DNA of 64,000 bases from Paludibacteraceae bacterium (GCA_905233375.1 CAJOEJ010000006.1:1-64000), one strand, 5' to 3'; counted from the first letter of the stretch, positions 1-7,913 are shown. Program-made: numbers and translations. The notes: generated from the sequence alone by a model not told the origin.

Positions 1-66
1 ACACGACCGCGATGTTCCACTAATTTCCAAAAATCATCAAAATTCATAAAAATAAAAATTCTTTTC

Positions 67-98
67 TTCCTCCTCTTCCTCGTGTAAAGGAGGAGGAA
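67..98 (-). terminator. Hairpin after the 133-585 gene
   Basis: A perfect 9-bp inverted repeat (TTCCTCCTC at 67-75, GAGGAGGAA at 90-98) with a 14-nt loop lies 35 nt past the stop of the minus-strand gene. Read on the minus strand it is followed by an A/U-rich stretch. It is probably an intrinsic terminator, although the U run is interrupted. Positions 1-66 hold nothing else that I recognise. Confidence 0.45.
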
Positions 99-132
99 CG
101 TTTCTTTTATAATTTTCTTTGGTTACTTTCTT

Positions 133-585
133 TTATCGCTTTTCTTTTTTTAGTACTTTGAACGTATAAGTGATGCTATCCGGCACACGTTTCGGGTGCT
201 GCAACCGCCACGACTTGCGCAGACCTTTCATCTCGTTTGTGAGCGCGGAAACCCTCGCCTTGAGCGCTTTTTGCTGCTCTGCTTTCGCCCGCCATTGAGC
301 GGCGATAGCATCGTTGTACCGTTCCTTCTGGTCAATGAACTCGAAGGTCTCATCTACCTGCAACAGGTATAACTTACGTTTGTGCTCAAACTCGGAGCCG
401 GTAACTTCTTGCTCCGCCATCAGTTGCTGCGCCAACTCGACTGCGTCCGGCTTGATCTCAGCTATCCGCTCCTTGCAAGCGTCGATGAGTTCGGAGAGGG
501 CACGTGTTTCCTCGATGGGGTCAACATGGTTCAATACTGCGTCATTAGCGTTAATAAACGCCTGTGTGAATTCCAATGTGTTCAT
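133..585 (-). CDS. Hypothetical protein, 150 aa, charged and helical
   Basis: I do not recognise the family. The protein is soluble, very rich in Lys, Glu, Gln and Ala, and probably mostly helical; residues 40-115 could form a coiled coil. It ends in a basic tail. No signal peptide or membrane segment is visible. It starts 57 nt after the stop of the HNH endonuclease gene on the same strand and probably shares its transcript. Small lysine-rich proteins next to a free-standing HNH endonuclease are typical of phage-derived or mobile segments, so I read it as part of a small accessory region. That reading rests on context only. Confidence 0.6.
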   Translation of the reverse strand: MNTLEFTQAFINANDAVLNHVDPIEETRALSELIDACKERIAEIKPDAVELAQQLMAEQEVTGSEFEHKRKLYLLQVDETFEFIDQKERYNDAIAAQWRAKAEQQKALKARVSALTNEMKGLRKSWRLQHPKRVPDSITYTFKVLKKEKR

Positions 586-642
586 ACTAATATGTTTTTA
601 GGGCGGGCAATCGGATTGCCCTGTAATACAAAGAAAGATTAA

Positions 643-1200
643 TTAACACTCGCAATGGTGGGTCATGTCGAACTCCATGCGGTCATGTGGGGTCTGGAAC
701 GTGTAATGCTTGAAGATGGATAGTAGTTCGTCCCGTGTCATCTTGCGAGGGTCTCGCCCGAGTGAACGTAGGATGCGGAGTATTTTCGCGCGCTTGCAGT
801 TTTCTTCCGGCGTGACCCATTGGAGGTTGTCAACTCGGTTGTCGGCAGTGATACCATTGAGGTGGTCAATGACCGGTTTGGAACCGGAACGCTCAAGCCC
901 TTCGGATGCAGGACCTATCCATGCTAACGCTACGGCAGTATGCACGAGGATGTAACCGTACCTCCGGTTCATCTTCAGATAGTGCTGTTTGCGCCTACCG
1001 TTGGCTCTGTTGCACGGATAGTTAGTGATGGTCGGTCTCAAGGGATAGAAGGACTGTCCATGCAGCGAGAACACGCGTCCGTCCTTAGACGCATACAGGT
1101 AGTGATTGTTTGTCCGCTCAACAGGAACAAGTCGGACTTCGGTTCCATCCGGAAGCACATCGCACTTTGGATGGATAGTAGAACGATATTTAGATACCAT
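643..1200 (-). CDS. HNH homing-type endonuclease
   Basis: About 185 aa. The N-terminal third (YLYASKDGRVFSLHG) resembles the NUMOD4-like region of phage homing endonucleases. An HNH core follows: KPVIDHLNGITADNRVDNLQ, then WVTPEENCKRAK, the usual His-Asn layout of the HNH_3 family. Such enzymes nick or cut DNA and often live in phages or as selfish genes. The frame is open upstream to 1269, but a -7 promoter element covers 1267-1274, so the ATG at 1198-1200 (MVSKYRS) is the better start. It probably forms an operon with the 133-585 gene. No intron or intein is visible around it, so it is a free-standing copy. Confidence 0.8.
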   Translation of the reverse strand: MVSKYRSTIHPKCDVLPDGTEVRLVPVERTNNHYLYASKDGRVFSLHGQSFYPLRPTITNYPCNRANGRRKQHYLKMNRRYGYILVHTAVALAWIGPASEGLERSGSKPVIDHLNGITADNRVDNLQWVTPEENCKRAKILRILRSLGRDPRKMTRDELLSIFKHYTFQTPHDRMEFDMTHHCEC

Positions 1201-1266
1201 AACACCGCCAGTCGGAGGGATTCGGTTTCCACACTGCGTGGAGTTGCCGTTTTCCGAAAGGCGGTG

Positions 1267-1297
1267 CAAAGGTACAGGCTTTTTTGTGCTCTCTAAA
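1267..1297 (-). promoter_or_regulatory. Bacteroidetes-type promoter for the HNH gene
   Basis: On the minus strand TACCTTTG (1267-1274) is a good -7 box. A TTT-containing -33 region lies 20 nt upstream but is imperfect (TTTA in place of TTTG). Transcription would start near 1261, leaving a leader of about 60 nt before the ATG at 1200. Confidence 0.5.
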
Positions 1298-1338
1298 GCA
1301 CAGATTGTGCCTATATTGTGCGCTGTGTGAGTAAGTTG

Positions 1339-1821
1339 TTACCTATGCCGGTTTAGGTTTGTTCCGAGCGAATGATCATCGACAATCCATCCGAATTCAG
1401 TGGTCAGATAGGTGCAGTTTTGTTTGAGATTATGACTGTCCCAATAGATGCGGAACTCCTCATCGTATTTCTTTCGTTCGGCGATATACTCTCGCACGGC
1501 GTTATAATCGCCTTTAGGTGGAAGAGGCGGCAGATAGGGCGTTTCGGCGGGCTTGTTTTCATCCTGTTTGGGTTCAGTAGCATAGATGTTGCAATGCTCA
1601 TTGTCATGGATGTCGATAAAATTACCGGCAACGTTAATGACGGGTGCCTGGGTGGGTGTTCTTTTGTCTTTCATTTCCAATTGTTTTTTGAGGGTTATTA
1701 CTTGTTGTTCCAACAGCCGTATATACTCCGCCTGTTCCATAGCGAGTTGCGCCCATCTGTCGCGGTCTCGACGGAGGGTTTGGAAAGGGTCGAAGTTACT
1801 ATGTTTATCCGGCGGTGGCAT
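1339..1821 (-). CDS. Hypothetical protein with N-terminal coiled coil, 160 aa
   Basis: Family not recognised. From the ATG at 1821 the protein reads MPPPDKHSNFDPFQTL, then a heptad-like helical stretch (RDRDRWAQLAMEQAEYIRLL and onward, residues about 18-50). A motif VINVAGNFIDIHDNEHCN follows, resembling the short beta repeats seen in Bacteroidales accessory proteins, and a proline-rich linker (PYLPPLPPKGD) leads to a C-terminal domain rich in aromatic residues. No export signal is seen. The frame stays open to 1881, but a strong promoter lies inside that extension (1841-1870), so 1821 is preferred. It has its own transcript, with the WYL regulator gene upstream on the same strand. Confidence 0.6.
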   Translation of the reverse strand: MPPPDKHSNFDPFQTLRRDRDRWAQLAMEQAEYIRLLEQQVITLKKQLEMKDKRTPTQAPVINVAGNFIDIHDNEHCNIYATEPKQDENKPAETPYLPPLPPKGDYNAVREYIAERKKYDEEFRIYWDSHNLKQNCTYLTTEFGWIVDDHSLGTNLNRHR

Positions 1822-1840
1822 CTTTTGCGGCTTTTTGCGG

Positions 1841-1870
1841 CAAAAGTACTGCATTAAAATGCCACGACAA
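1841..1870 (-). promoter_or_regulatory. Promoter of the 1339-1821 gene
   Basis: Minus strand: -33 TTG at 1868-1870, 19-nt spacer, -7 TACTTTTG at 1841-1848; the predicted start is about 15 nt before the ATG. Roughly 40 bp covering this promoter closely resembles the upstream WYL promoter at 3012-3050. Confidence 0.7.
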
Positions 1871-1934
1871 GTCACAAGCACAAAAAAATGCGAGAAATCT
1901 TATTTCCCGCCTTTGGATCATCCTGTCAACCAGT

Positions 1935-2855
1935 TCAATCCTCGTACAAGCTTTGCATTTTCTGAATATCATCTTTGAATGAATCCCTCAACGATTTTGG
2001 TGCCAGCACTTCGAGTTTGGGTCCGAACTTGCGCAATTCCATGATGAAATCGTATGTCGTTGCGAGCGTGTACGCAAAGACGGAATAGTCATCGTTTCTC
2101 TCCAGTTCCGTCTGGCTCTCATGTAGCGGCAGCGACCGCAGGAAATTGGCATCGTACGCATCCACTTTGACGCGTATCTTCTCCGCTTTCGTGATGCTGC
2201 GGTCTATACCGAACTGGTTCTTAAAGAAGGTAGCCGGTTTGAATCGGTGTGGCAGGTGGAAGGTTTTGTTGGTCTCGGTGATGTCTTTGACGCGATCCAG
2301 CGCATACACGCGCGGCTCTTTCTCTTCGGGATGGTCTTCGGGCTTGCCGACGAGGTACCACCGCTGTTTGAACACTTTGAGGCAATACGGCTCCAATAAG
2401 AACGAATGGGGTTTGTCGCGTTTGAAGCCTTGATACGACACCACTAACTGGCGGCTCTGCTTCATGGCGTTGATGATAGTGGTGAGGAACCTCATACCCT
2501 CGGGGATCTGCTCGAAGATAACTCGCTCCTGCATCCCTGCATCGAGGTTCGTGAGGTTATTGAGCGCAAAGGTGTTCACAATCCACCCTCGTACGCCCGC
2601 GCTGGATGATTTGGAGATCTCGCCGATGGAGTAGGTATTTGTCGAGCGGTTGCAGACGATCCCGATCCCGAATAACTCCTGTATCAAATCCCGATGCCGA
2701 TGGAAGTTGCGCTTGTCGTAATGTGACTCATGGTCGTAGTTGTACGCACTCTGCGCCCACCGCCGGTCCAACTCGTCCAGCGTTATCGGTCCTGCGGAGT
2801 AGATGGTATCAGCCAACCATATGACCCGTTGAAATAATTTATTCTGTGCTGCCAT
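1935..2855 (-). CDS. WYL-domain transcriptional regulator
   Basis: 306 aa, cytoplasmic. The N-terminal 80 residues look like a winged-helix DNA-binding region (ITLDELDRRWAQSAYNYD). The C-terminal half is a WYL domain: a Val/Ser-Tyr strand (LVVSYQGFKRDKPHSFLLEP), then YCLKVFKQRWYLVGK carrying the W-Y-L triad, then YALDRVKDI and a WCX-like tail ending LEVLAPKSLRDSF. WYL proteins sense ligands, often nucleic acids or nucleotides, and frequently control defence or stress genes. The frame is open to 3014, but promoters at 2901-2931 and 3012-3041 make the ATG at 2853-2855 (MAAQNKLF) the likely start. The shared promoter sequence suggests it may control itself and the 1339-1821 gene. Confidence 0.85.
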   Translation of the reverse strand: MAAQNKLFQRVIWLADTIYSAGPITLDELDRRWAQSAYNYDHESHYDKRNFHRHRDLIQELFGIGIVCNRSTNTYSIGEISKSSSAGVRGWIVNTFALNNLTNLDAGMQERVIFEQIPEGMRFLTTIINAMKQSRQLVVSYQGFKRDKPHSFLLEPYCLKVFKQRWYLVGKPEDHPEEKEPRVYALDRVKDITETNKTFHLPHRFKPATFFKNQFGIDRSITKAEKIRVKVDAYDANFLRSLPLHESQTELERNDDYSVFAYTLATTYDFIMELRKFGPKLEVLAPKSLRDSFKDDIQKMQSLYED

Positions 2856-2900
2856 GTTATTATTTCTACCTTTTTCCCGTCTTCGCGCATAAACTGCGTG

Positions 2901-2931
2901 CAAAGTTACTGCTTTTTTCTGAGATATGCAA
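2901..2931 (-). promoter_or_regulatory. Proximal promoter of the WYL regulator
   Basis: Minus strand: extended -33 TTGCATATCT (TTG at 2929-2931), 20-nt spacer, -7 TAACTTTG at 2901-2908. The start site falls about 40 nt before the ATG at 2855. Confidence 0.7.
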
Positions 2932-3011
2932 GATTTTGATAATTTTTTATCAAAATAATCGTGCGAACGCAGTGAGGAAGACATTTTTAGTGTTATTTTT
3001 GAAATTCGCTG

Positions 3012-3041
3012 CAAAAGTACTATATCAAAATGTCACTACAA
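3012..3041 (-). promoter_or_regulatory. Distal promoter of the WYL regulator
   Basis: Minus strand: TTG at 3039-3041, 19-nt spacer, TACTTTTG at 3012-3019. It would give a leader of about 150 nt with no convincing small gene in it. The sequence nearly repeats the promoter at 1841-1870. Confidence 0.6.
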
Positions 3042-3116
3042 GTCATATGCGGTAAAAAAATGCAAGGGTGTTTTTGTATAAAATTTCATTTTATTGGGCA
3101 AAAAACACCCGAAAGT

Positions 3117-3147
3117 TTGCATATATGCAATTTTTGTTGTACCTTTG
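3117..3147 (+). promoter_or_regulatory. Promoter of the C1 peptidase operon
   Basis: Extended -33 TTTGCATATATGC (TTG at 3117-3119), 20-nt spacer, -7 TACCTTTG at 3140-3147. The start site is near 3153, about 35 nt before the ATG at 3188. Confidence 0.75.
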
Positions 3148-3187
3148 CACGCAAAATGGTAAATATGCCCTGAAAGAAAGGATGAGT

Positions 3188-4399
3188 ATGAAAAAGATGA
3201 TAAGTCTGTTGGCGCTGATGGCGCTGACGGTGAGTATGCTGGCTCAGACGGACAGCACCGAAGTGAAGAAAGACAGTATCGAAGAGGGATTCCGCTTCAC
3301 CACCGTTGACAGTGTGGCGATTACGCCGGTGAAGGATCAGAACCGCAGCGGTACGTGCTGGGCGTTCTCCACCTTGGGATTCTTCGAATCCGAAGTGCTG
3401 CGCATCCAAGGCAAAGAGGTTGATTTCGCGGAGATGTTCGTTGTCAGCAAGACGATGCTCGACCGCGCTACCTACTGCGTGCGTCTGTACAACGAGCCGC
3501 GGTTCGCATCGGGCGGGAGCGCGTACGACGTGCTCTATTGTATGGGTCACTACGGTCTTGTGCCGCAAGCCGCCATGCCGGGTATCCGCTACGGGTGGAC
3601 TGACGGCGACACGCTGCCCGTACATACGGAGCTGGACAAAGTGGCTGCCGGCTATCTGAACGGCCTCAAAGGGCTGAAAAAACTCAGTCCCGTGTGGCGC
3701 GAAGGATTGCAGGCGGTCTATGACACCTATCTGGGCAAATGTCCCGAGACGTTCGAGTACGAAGGCAAGACCTACACCCCGCAGGAGTGGGTCAAGCGCC
3801 TCGGGCTGAACCCGGACGACTACGTCTCGCTGACCAGTTACACCCACCACCCGTTCTATGAGCGTTTCGCGTTGGAAGTGCCTGACAACTGGCGTATGGA
3901 CCAGATGTACAACCTGCCTATTGACGAACTGATGCGCGTCATCGACAATGCGATCTCCAAGGGCTACACGATGGCATGGGGTGCGGACGTGAGCGAGGTC
4001 GGATTCACCCGCAAAGGCATAGGCGTCATGCCCGATGCCGACAAGGGAGCGGATCTCACCGGCAGCGATATGGCGAAATGGGTCGGCATGTCGGCGGACA
4101 AGAAGAAAGAGGAGCTGACCAAGAAACCGTTGCCGGAGAAAGAGGTGACGCAGGAGATGCGGCAACAGGCGTACGACAACTGGGAGACGACCGACGACCA
4201 CGGCATGCAGATCTTCGGTACAGCGACCGACCAGAACGGCAAACGCTACTACATGGTCAAGAACAGTTGGGGCACGATGCGTTCGGACTACAAAGGTATA
4301 TGGTACATCAGCGAAGCGTTCATGCGCTACAAGACCAATGATATCCTCGTCCACAAGAACGCTATTCCGAAAGACCTGCGCAAAAAACTTGGTTTGTAA
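3188..4399 (+). CDS. Exported C1 family peptidase (bleomycin hydrolase / PepC type)
   Basis: 403 aa. The start MKKMISLLALMALTVSMLAQ is a signal peptide cleaved near Ala-Gln, so the enzyme should act in the periplasm; most PepC/bleomycin hydrolases are cytoplasmic. The papain-like site is complete: Gln and Cys in VKDQNRSGTCWAFS, His in TTDDHGMQIFG, Asn in MVKNSWGT. Spacing and the long insertion between Cys and His match the aminopeptidase C family, which trims peptides from the N-terminus. An AAAGG ribosome site lies 6 nt before the ATG at 3188; an ATG at 3182 is also in frame. It leads a run that continues with the YigZ-like gene 2 nt after its stop. Confidence 0.88.
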   Translation: MKKMISLLALMALTVSMLAQTDSTEVKKDSIEEGFRFTTVDSVAITPVKDQNRSGTCWAFSTLGFFESEVLRIQGKEVDFAEMFVVSKTMLDRATYCVRLYNEPRFASGGSAYDVLYCMGHYGLVPQAAMPGIRYGWTDGDTLPVHTELDKVAAGYLNGLKGLKKLSPVWREGLQAVYDTYLGKCPETFEYEGKTYTPQEWVKRLGLNPDDYVSLTSYTHHPFYERFALEVPDNWRMDQMYNLPIDELMRVIDNAISKGYTMAWGADVSEVGFTRKGIGVMPDADKGADLTGSDMAKWVGMSADKKKEELTKKPLPEKEVTQEMRQQAYDNWETTDDHGMQIFGTATDQNGKRYYMVKNSWGTMRSDYKGIWYISEAFMRYKTNDILVHKNAIPKDLRKKLGL

Positions 4400-4401
4400 T
4401 T

Positions 4402-4752
4402 TTGGCAGCGGAAGGGATATATAAGGATCGCGGGTCGAAGTTCCTGTCATTCGCGGAGCCTATCGCGAACGAGGACGAAGCCAAGGTGCGTATCACATGG
4501 TACAAGAAGAAGTACCATGACGCGCGGCATGTATGCTACGCCTATCGCCTGGGACCCAACTTATGGCGGACGAAGGATGACGGTGAGCCGCACGGTACTG
4601 CCGGCGCACCGATCCTGCGTTCCATCGACGCCCGCGGGCTGGATAACATACTTGTGGTTGTCGTGCGTTATTTCGGCGGCACGCTCCTCGGGACAGGCGG
4701 ACTGATGGTCGCTTATCGCGAAGCGTCCAAGGCTGCGCTGGAGAAGTATTAA
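4402..4752 (+). CDS. IMPACT / YigZ family protein, short form, TTG start
   Basis: 116 aa, cytoplasmic. The sequence holds the whole N-terminal IMPACT domain: GSKFLSFAEPI, YHDARHVCYAYRLG, DDGEPHGTAGAPIL and VVVRYFGGTLLGTGGLMVAY. Usual YigZ proteins are about 200 aa with a second UPF0029 domain; this one stops right after the first, so it is a natural short form or has lost its C-terminus. No ATG exists before the domain. A TTG at 4402, 2 nt after the peptidase stop, is the only reasonable start and implies translational coupling. The biochemical role is unknown; the eukaryotic relative IMPACT regulates a translation kinase. Confidence 0.8.
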   Translation: MAAEGIYKDRGSKFLSFAEPIANEDEAKVRITWYKKKYHDARHVCYAYRLGPNLWRTKDDGEPHGTAGAPILRSIDARGLDNILVVVVRYFGGTLLGTGGLMVAYREASKAALEKY

Positions 4753-4769
4753 TCGTCAAAATGTAAATT

Positions 4770-5801
4770 ATGCAAGATGAATTCAAGGACATACGGGCAT
4801 ATCGGGTAGGGTGGCTGCTCAATGTATGCGACTGGCTGATGGCTTTCCCGTTGCTTCAGGTATGGGCATGTCGCACGACCAAAGGTATCCGTCTGGACTA
4901 CCTCGGCGACCGCAAACAGATCGAATCGGACATACGGCACGGGGCGTTCTTTATGACTAACCACCGCGACATTATTCTGGATGCGTCATGGCTCTCCTAC
5001 CTGCTCCGCCGACGCTACTGGATACGTCCGTTCATCGGTATAGGCAACAACCTGTTTGCGAAGAGATGGATCGAGTTGCTGGTTCGTTTCAACCGCTGTT
5101 TCGTGGTCAAGCGCGGAGCCGGAGCGCATGCTCAGATAGCCAACTCGCGCCAGCTCTCGGCGTATATCCGTCATCTCCGCAGTCAGGGTGAGTCCATCTG
5201 GCTGGCTCAGCGCGAAGGACGCGCCAAGGACAGCAACGACATGACGCAGCCCGGTGTACTGCACATGCTGACAATCGATTTTGAGCAACAGAACCGACCG
5301 GTGGAAGAGTTCTTCGACTATGTGAAAGAACTGAATATCTGCCCTGTCAGCCTCTCCTATGAGTTTGATCCGTGTGACTACCTCAAAGCGCGCGAGATGC
5401 AGCTCCGTCGGGATAATCCCCGTTGGCACAAGACCAAACGCGATGACGTGGAGTCCATGAAAACAGGTATCCGCGGATACAAAGGGCATGTCGTTTACCG
5501 GCTCACTCCCAGCATCAACCACGATATCGACCGCATGCTGGAGAAATTCCCTTACTACCGCGGGCTGCCCGTCAAGGAGCAGATCAACCATCTGTGCTTC
5601 ATCATCGACCAGCATATCTTCCTTGGCTACGAGATTTTCGAGCGTGGCACGGATTTTGATAGGTATATAGAGAGCAGGCTGGCGAAGATAGATCTGCCCA
5701 ACAAGGACGAAGCCTTCCTGCGCGAGAAATTATACGAAATGTACAACAACCCGGTGATAAATCACCAAAAGAGTTTAAAGTTTAAAGAAAGCAAATTTTG
5801 A
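4770..5801 (+). CDS. PlsC-like acyltransferase
   Basis: 343 aa. Resembles Bacteroidetes 1-acyl-sn-glycerol-3-phosphate acyltransferases. The catalytic block reads FMTNHRDIILDASWL, a His followed by Asp with one residue more than the classic HX4D. The second motif is QREGRAKDSND (EGR in place of EGTRS), and PVSLSYEFDPCD fits block IV. A hydrophobic stretch at residues 14-34 could anchor it to the inner membrane. It probably transfers an acyl chain to a glycerolipid. The last residues (QKSLKFKESKF) are encoded by a GTTTAAA 7-nt repeat just before the stop, so the C-terminal tail is repeat-derived. coaD starts 5 nt after the stop. Confidence 0.8.
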   Translation: MQDEFKDIRAYRVGWLLNVCDWLMAFPLLQVWACRTTKGIRLDYLGDRKQIESDIRHGAFFMTNHRDIILDASWLSYLLRRRYWIRPFIGIGNNLFAKRWIELLVRFNRCFVVKRGAGAHAQIANSRQLSAYIRHLRSQGESIWLAQREGRAKDSNDMTQPGVLHMLTIDFEQQNRPVEEFFDYVKELNICPVSLSYEFDPCDYLKAREMQLRRDNPRWHKTKRDDVESMKTGIRGYKGHVVYRLTPSINHDIDRMLEKFPYYRGLPVKEQINHLCFIIDQHIFLGYEIFERGTDFDRYIESRLAKIDLPNKDEAFLREKLYEMYNNPVINHQKSLKFKESKF

Positions 5802-5806
5802 AAATT

Positions 5807-6259
5807 ATGAGTAAGAAAGCAATATTCCCGGGATCGTTTGACCCGTTTACCGTAGGGCACTATGACATTGTGAAGCGTGGTCTGGAGTTGTTTGACGAGA
5901 TCGTGATAGGTATTGGTCGTAACAGCACCAAAAAAGAGACTTTCCCCATCCGCGAGCGCGAAGAGGCGATCCGCAAGATCTTCGCCGACGAACCGCGGGT
6001 GAAAGTGGCTATCTACGACTGCCTGACTGTTGATTTCGCCAAATCTCAGGATGCGCAGTTCATCTTGCGCGGTATGCGCTGTATCGGTGATTTCGAGTAC
6101 GAGCGCAATATGGCGGAGGCGAACAAGCAGATAGGCGGCGTGGAGACCGTTATCCTCTATACCAGACCCGAGTACGCACATATTTCCTCTACATTAGTTC
6201 GTGATTTGTATGCATATGGAAAAGACGTTAGCGACTTTGTTCCTAATACTCTGCGTTAG
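5807..6259 (+). CDS. coaD: Pantetheine-phosphate adenylyltransferase
   Basis: 150 aa, the usual length. It transfers AMP from ATP to 4'-phosphopantetheine, the fourth step of CoA synthesis. The nucleotidyltransferase motif is PGSFDPFTVGHYDI (TxGH class), followed by FILRGMRCIGDFEYE and the signature HISSTLVRDLYAYG. The ATG at 5807 (MSKKAIFPG) is preferred over the in-frame TTG at 5798, which lies inside the previous gene. Its 3' end overlaps the S41 peptidase gene by 44 nt. coaE, the last step of the same pathway, is also in this window but far away (43840-44526). Confidence 0.95.
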   Translation: MSKKAIFPGSFDPFTVGHYDIVKRGLELFDEIVIGIGRNSTKKETFPIREREEAIRKIFADEPRVKVAIYDCLTVDFAKSQDAQFILRGMRCIGDFEYERNMAEANKQIGGVETVILYTRPEYAHISSTLVRDLYAYGKDVSDFVPNTLR

Positions 6260-7832
6260 TGTACACGCGCAGGATTATCAGGCAACGCGGCGGGCAGACG
6301 ACTGCATCGCCATCTTCAACGATGTGTTGCGGCAGGTCGATGTCAACTATGTGGATACGCTCAATTACGAAGACCTGACGGAAACGGCGATCGATGCGAT
6401 GCTGCGCCGGATAGACCCCTATACGGTTTATTATCCCAAGAAGAACGACCGTGACCTGCGTATGCTCACGACCGGCAAGTACGGCGGTATAGGCAGTATA
6501 ATCCAGCAACGGCCGTTGAAAACGGAAAACGGAAAACGGAAAACGAAGGTGTCCAAAGACAGTCTGGCTACGTACGCCGTGAACCCGTACGAAGGCAAGC
6601 CGGCGCAGCGTGCAGGCGTGCAGGCGGGGGACCGTATTCTGTCCGTCAACGGGGTCAGTACCAAAGGGCAGAGCGTGAGCGAGGTGAGCAATAACCTGCG
6701 CGGCGTGCCCGGTACTACCGTCGTGTTGGAACTGGAGCGCGAAGGAGTGGACAAACCTTTCACCGTCTCCATCGTCCGCGAAGACATCCATCTGGATGCC
6801 GTCAGCTATTATACCGTCTTCCAGGCGGACACGCTCTCCGAGCCGGTCGGGTATATCTCCTTCAGCGAGTTTACCGAAGGGTCGGCACAAGCGTTCAGCA
6901 ATGCCCTGGATGACCTCTACTATATGCGCGGGGCACGCAAACTCATCATGGACCTCCGCGGCAACGGAGGAGGTATCGTCGATGAGGCGCTGCAGATAGT
7001 GAACCTGTTCGTCGAAGAGGGGCAGACGGTGGTGGAGACCAAAGGCAAGACCGCCAACAGTTTCCGTACCTACAAGACGCGCAACACGCCGCGGTACAAA
7101 GACCTGCCGCTCATCGTCCTCGTCGATAAGAACTCCGCCTCCGCCAGCGAGATCGTCTCGGGCGCCTTGCAGGACTTGGGACGCGCCACGCTCATCGGGC
7201 AGCGTACGTACGGAAAAGGACTCGTGCAGAACGTGCGACCCGTGGTACAAGGCGGACACCTCAAAGTGACCACCAGCAAGTACTACCTGCCTTCAGGACG
7301 ATGCATTCAGGCGATCGATTATAGCGAGCGGCAGAAAGGACACGAACTCAAACGCGATACTGCCGGAGGCATTCTGCCGGATATCGTCCTCACCGACTCG
7401 GCGAAGGTGGATATCACCTATTCGCTCTATATCAACCACTATTTCTTCGACTACGCCACGCGCTTCCACCGCCTGCATGACAGCATAGCCGAGCCTGCGG
7501 TGTTTGAGGTGACGGATGAGATAATAGCGGATTTCTGCAATTACCTGGACGAACGCGGATTTGAATACGAGACGGAGACGAGCAAGTATTTCAACGACAT
7601 GATCAAGATGGCGAAGAACGAAGACCTTGATGCCACGGTCTTGGCGCAGCTGGAGGCGCTCAAACCGATCCTTACACCGGATTTCCGGGAAGCGATCAAC
7701 CGCAATATGGACGAGGTGAAGAGTCTCTTGGGGTCCGAGATCGTGCTGCGTTACTACTACCAGCGCGGGCAGGCGTCTTACAACCTCCGCTTCGACGACG
7801 AACTCAAACGTGCGTTGAAAGAATTCAAATAA
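6216..7832 (+). CDS. C-terminal processing peptidase, S41 family (CtpA/Tsp-like)
   Basis: 538 aa. Signal peptide MEKTLATLFLILCVSVHAQ, so periplasmic. After an N-terminal region (TVYYPKKNDRDLR) comes a PDZ domain (EGKPAQRAGVQAGDRILSVN, residues about 125-190), then the S41 core: KLIMDLRGNGGGIVDEA, the catalytic Ser in KNSASASEIVSGALQ and the Lys in RTYGKGLVQ. Such proteases clip or degrade periplasmic proteins from their C-termini. Between the first part and the PDZ domain is a repeat-encoded insert (PLKTENGKRKTKV) from four GAAAACG units at 6518-6545. The ATG lies inside the end of coaD, so translation is probably coupled. Confidence 0.92.
   Translation: MEKTLATLFLILCVSVHAQDYQATRRADDCIAIFNDVLRQVDVNYVDTLNYEDLTETAIDAMLRRIDPYTVYYPKKNDRDLRMLTTGKYGGIGSIIQQRPLKTENGKRKTKVSKDSLATYAVNPYEGKPAQRAGVQAGDRILSVNGVSTKGQSVSEVSNNLRGVPGTTVVLELEREGVDKPFTVSIVREDIHLDAVSYYTVFQADTLSEPVGYISFSEFTEGSAQAFSNALDDLYYMRGARKLIMDLRGNGGGIVDEALQIVNLFVEEGQTVVETKGKTANSFRTYKTRNTPRYKDLPLIVLVDKNSASASEIVSGALQDLGRATLIGQRTYGKGLVQNVRPVVQGGHLKVTTSKYYLPSGRCIQAIDYSERQKGHELKRDTAGGILPDIVLTDSAKVDITYSLYINHYFFDYATRFHRLHDSIAEPAVFEVTDEIIADFCNYLDERGFEYETETSKYFNDMIKMAKNEDLDATVLAQLEALKPILTPDFREAINRNMDEVKSLLGSEIVLRYYYQRGQASYNLRFDDELKRALKEFK
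6518..6545 (+). repeat. In-frame heptamer repeat (GAAAACG)x4 inside the S41 peptidase gene
   Basis: Four perfect 7-nt units encode about 9 residues of a Lys/Thr/Arg-rich linker just before the PDZ domain. The insert lies in a region that should tolerate extra residues. Confidence 0.85.
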
Positions 7833-7842
7833 ACTAAAGCAA

Positions 7843-7876
7843 TTCTCCTCCCTCGAGGGGAGGTCGGGAGGGGTTT
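7843..7876 (+). repeat. GC-rich palindromic repeat, intergenic copy 1
   Basis: Contains CTCCTCCCTCGAGGGGAGG followed by TCGGGAGGGGTT. Nearly identical copies lie at 12738-12770 (same orientation) and at 44233-44265 and 44993-45025 (opposite orientation, both inside genes). Confidence 0.85.
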
Positions 7877-7884
7877 CCACCAAT

Positions 7885-7913
7885 AAAAAAAATAGCGCAG
7901 CGCGCTATTTTTT
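7885..7913. terminator. Bidirectional terminator between the S41 peptidase and SDR genes
   Basis: AATAGCGC (7891-7898), loop AGC, GCGCTATT (7902-7909), flanked by an A run and a T run, gives a GC-cored hairpin with U tails on both strands. It serves the converging genes and overlaps the SDR stop codon (7912-7914). Confidence 0.85.

Noticed and set aside
1201..1269. Longer N-terminus for the HNH protein starting at 1269
   Set aside because: The -7 promoter box lies at 1267-1274, so transcripts start inside this extension.
2856..3014. Extra 53 residues at the N-terminus of the WYL regulator
   Set aside because: Two promoters lie in this stretch and the residues show no family similarity; ATG 2855 matches the usual start of such proteins.
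3086..4450. 454-aa minus-strand open frame opposite the C1 peptidase
   Set aside because: It mirrors the peptidase gene, has biased His/Arg/Val composition and no recognised motif, while the plus-strand frame has a complete catalytic site, signal peptide and promoter.
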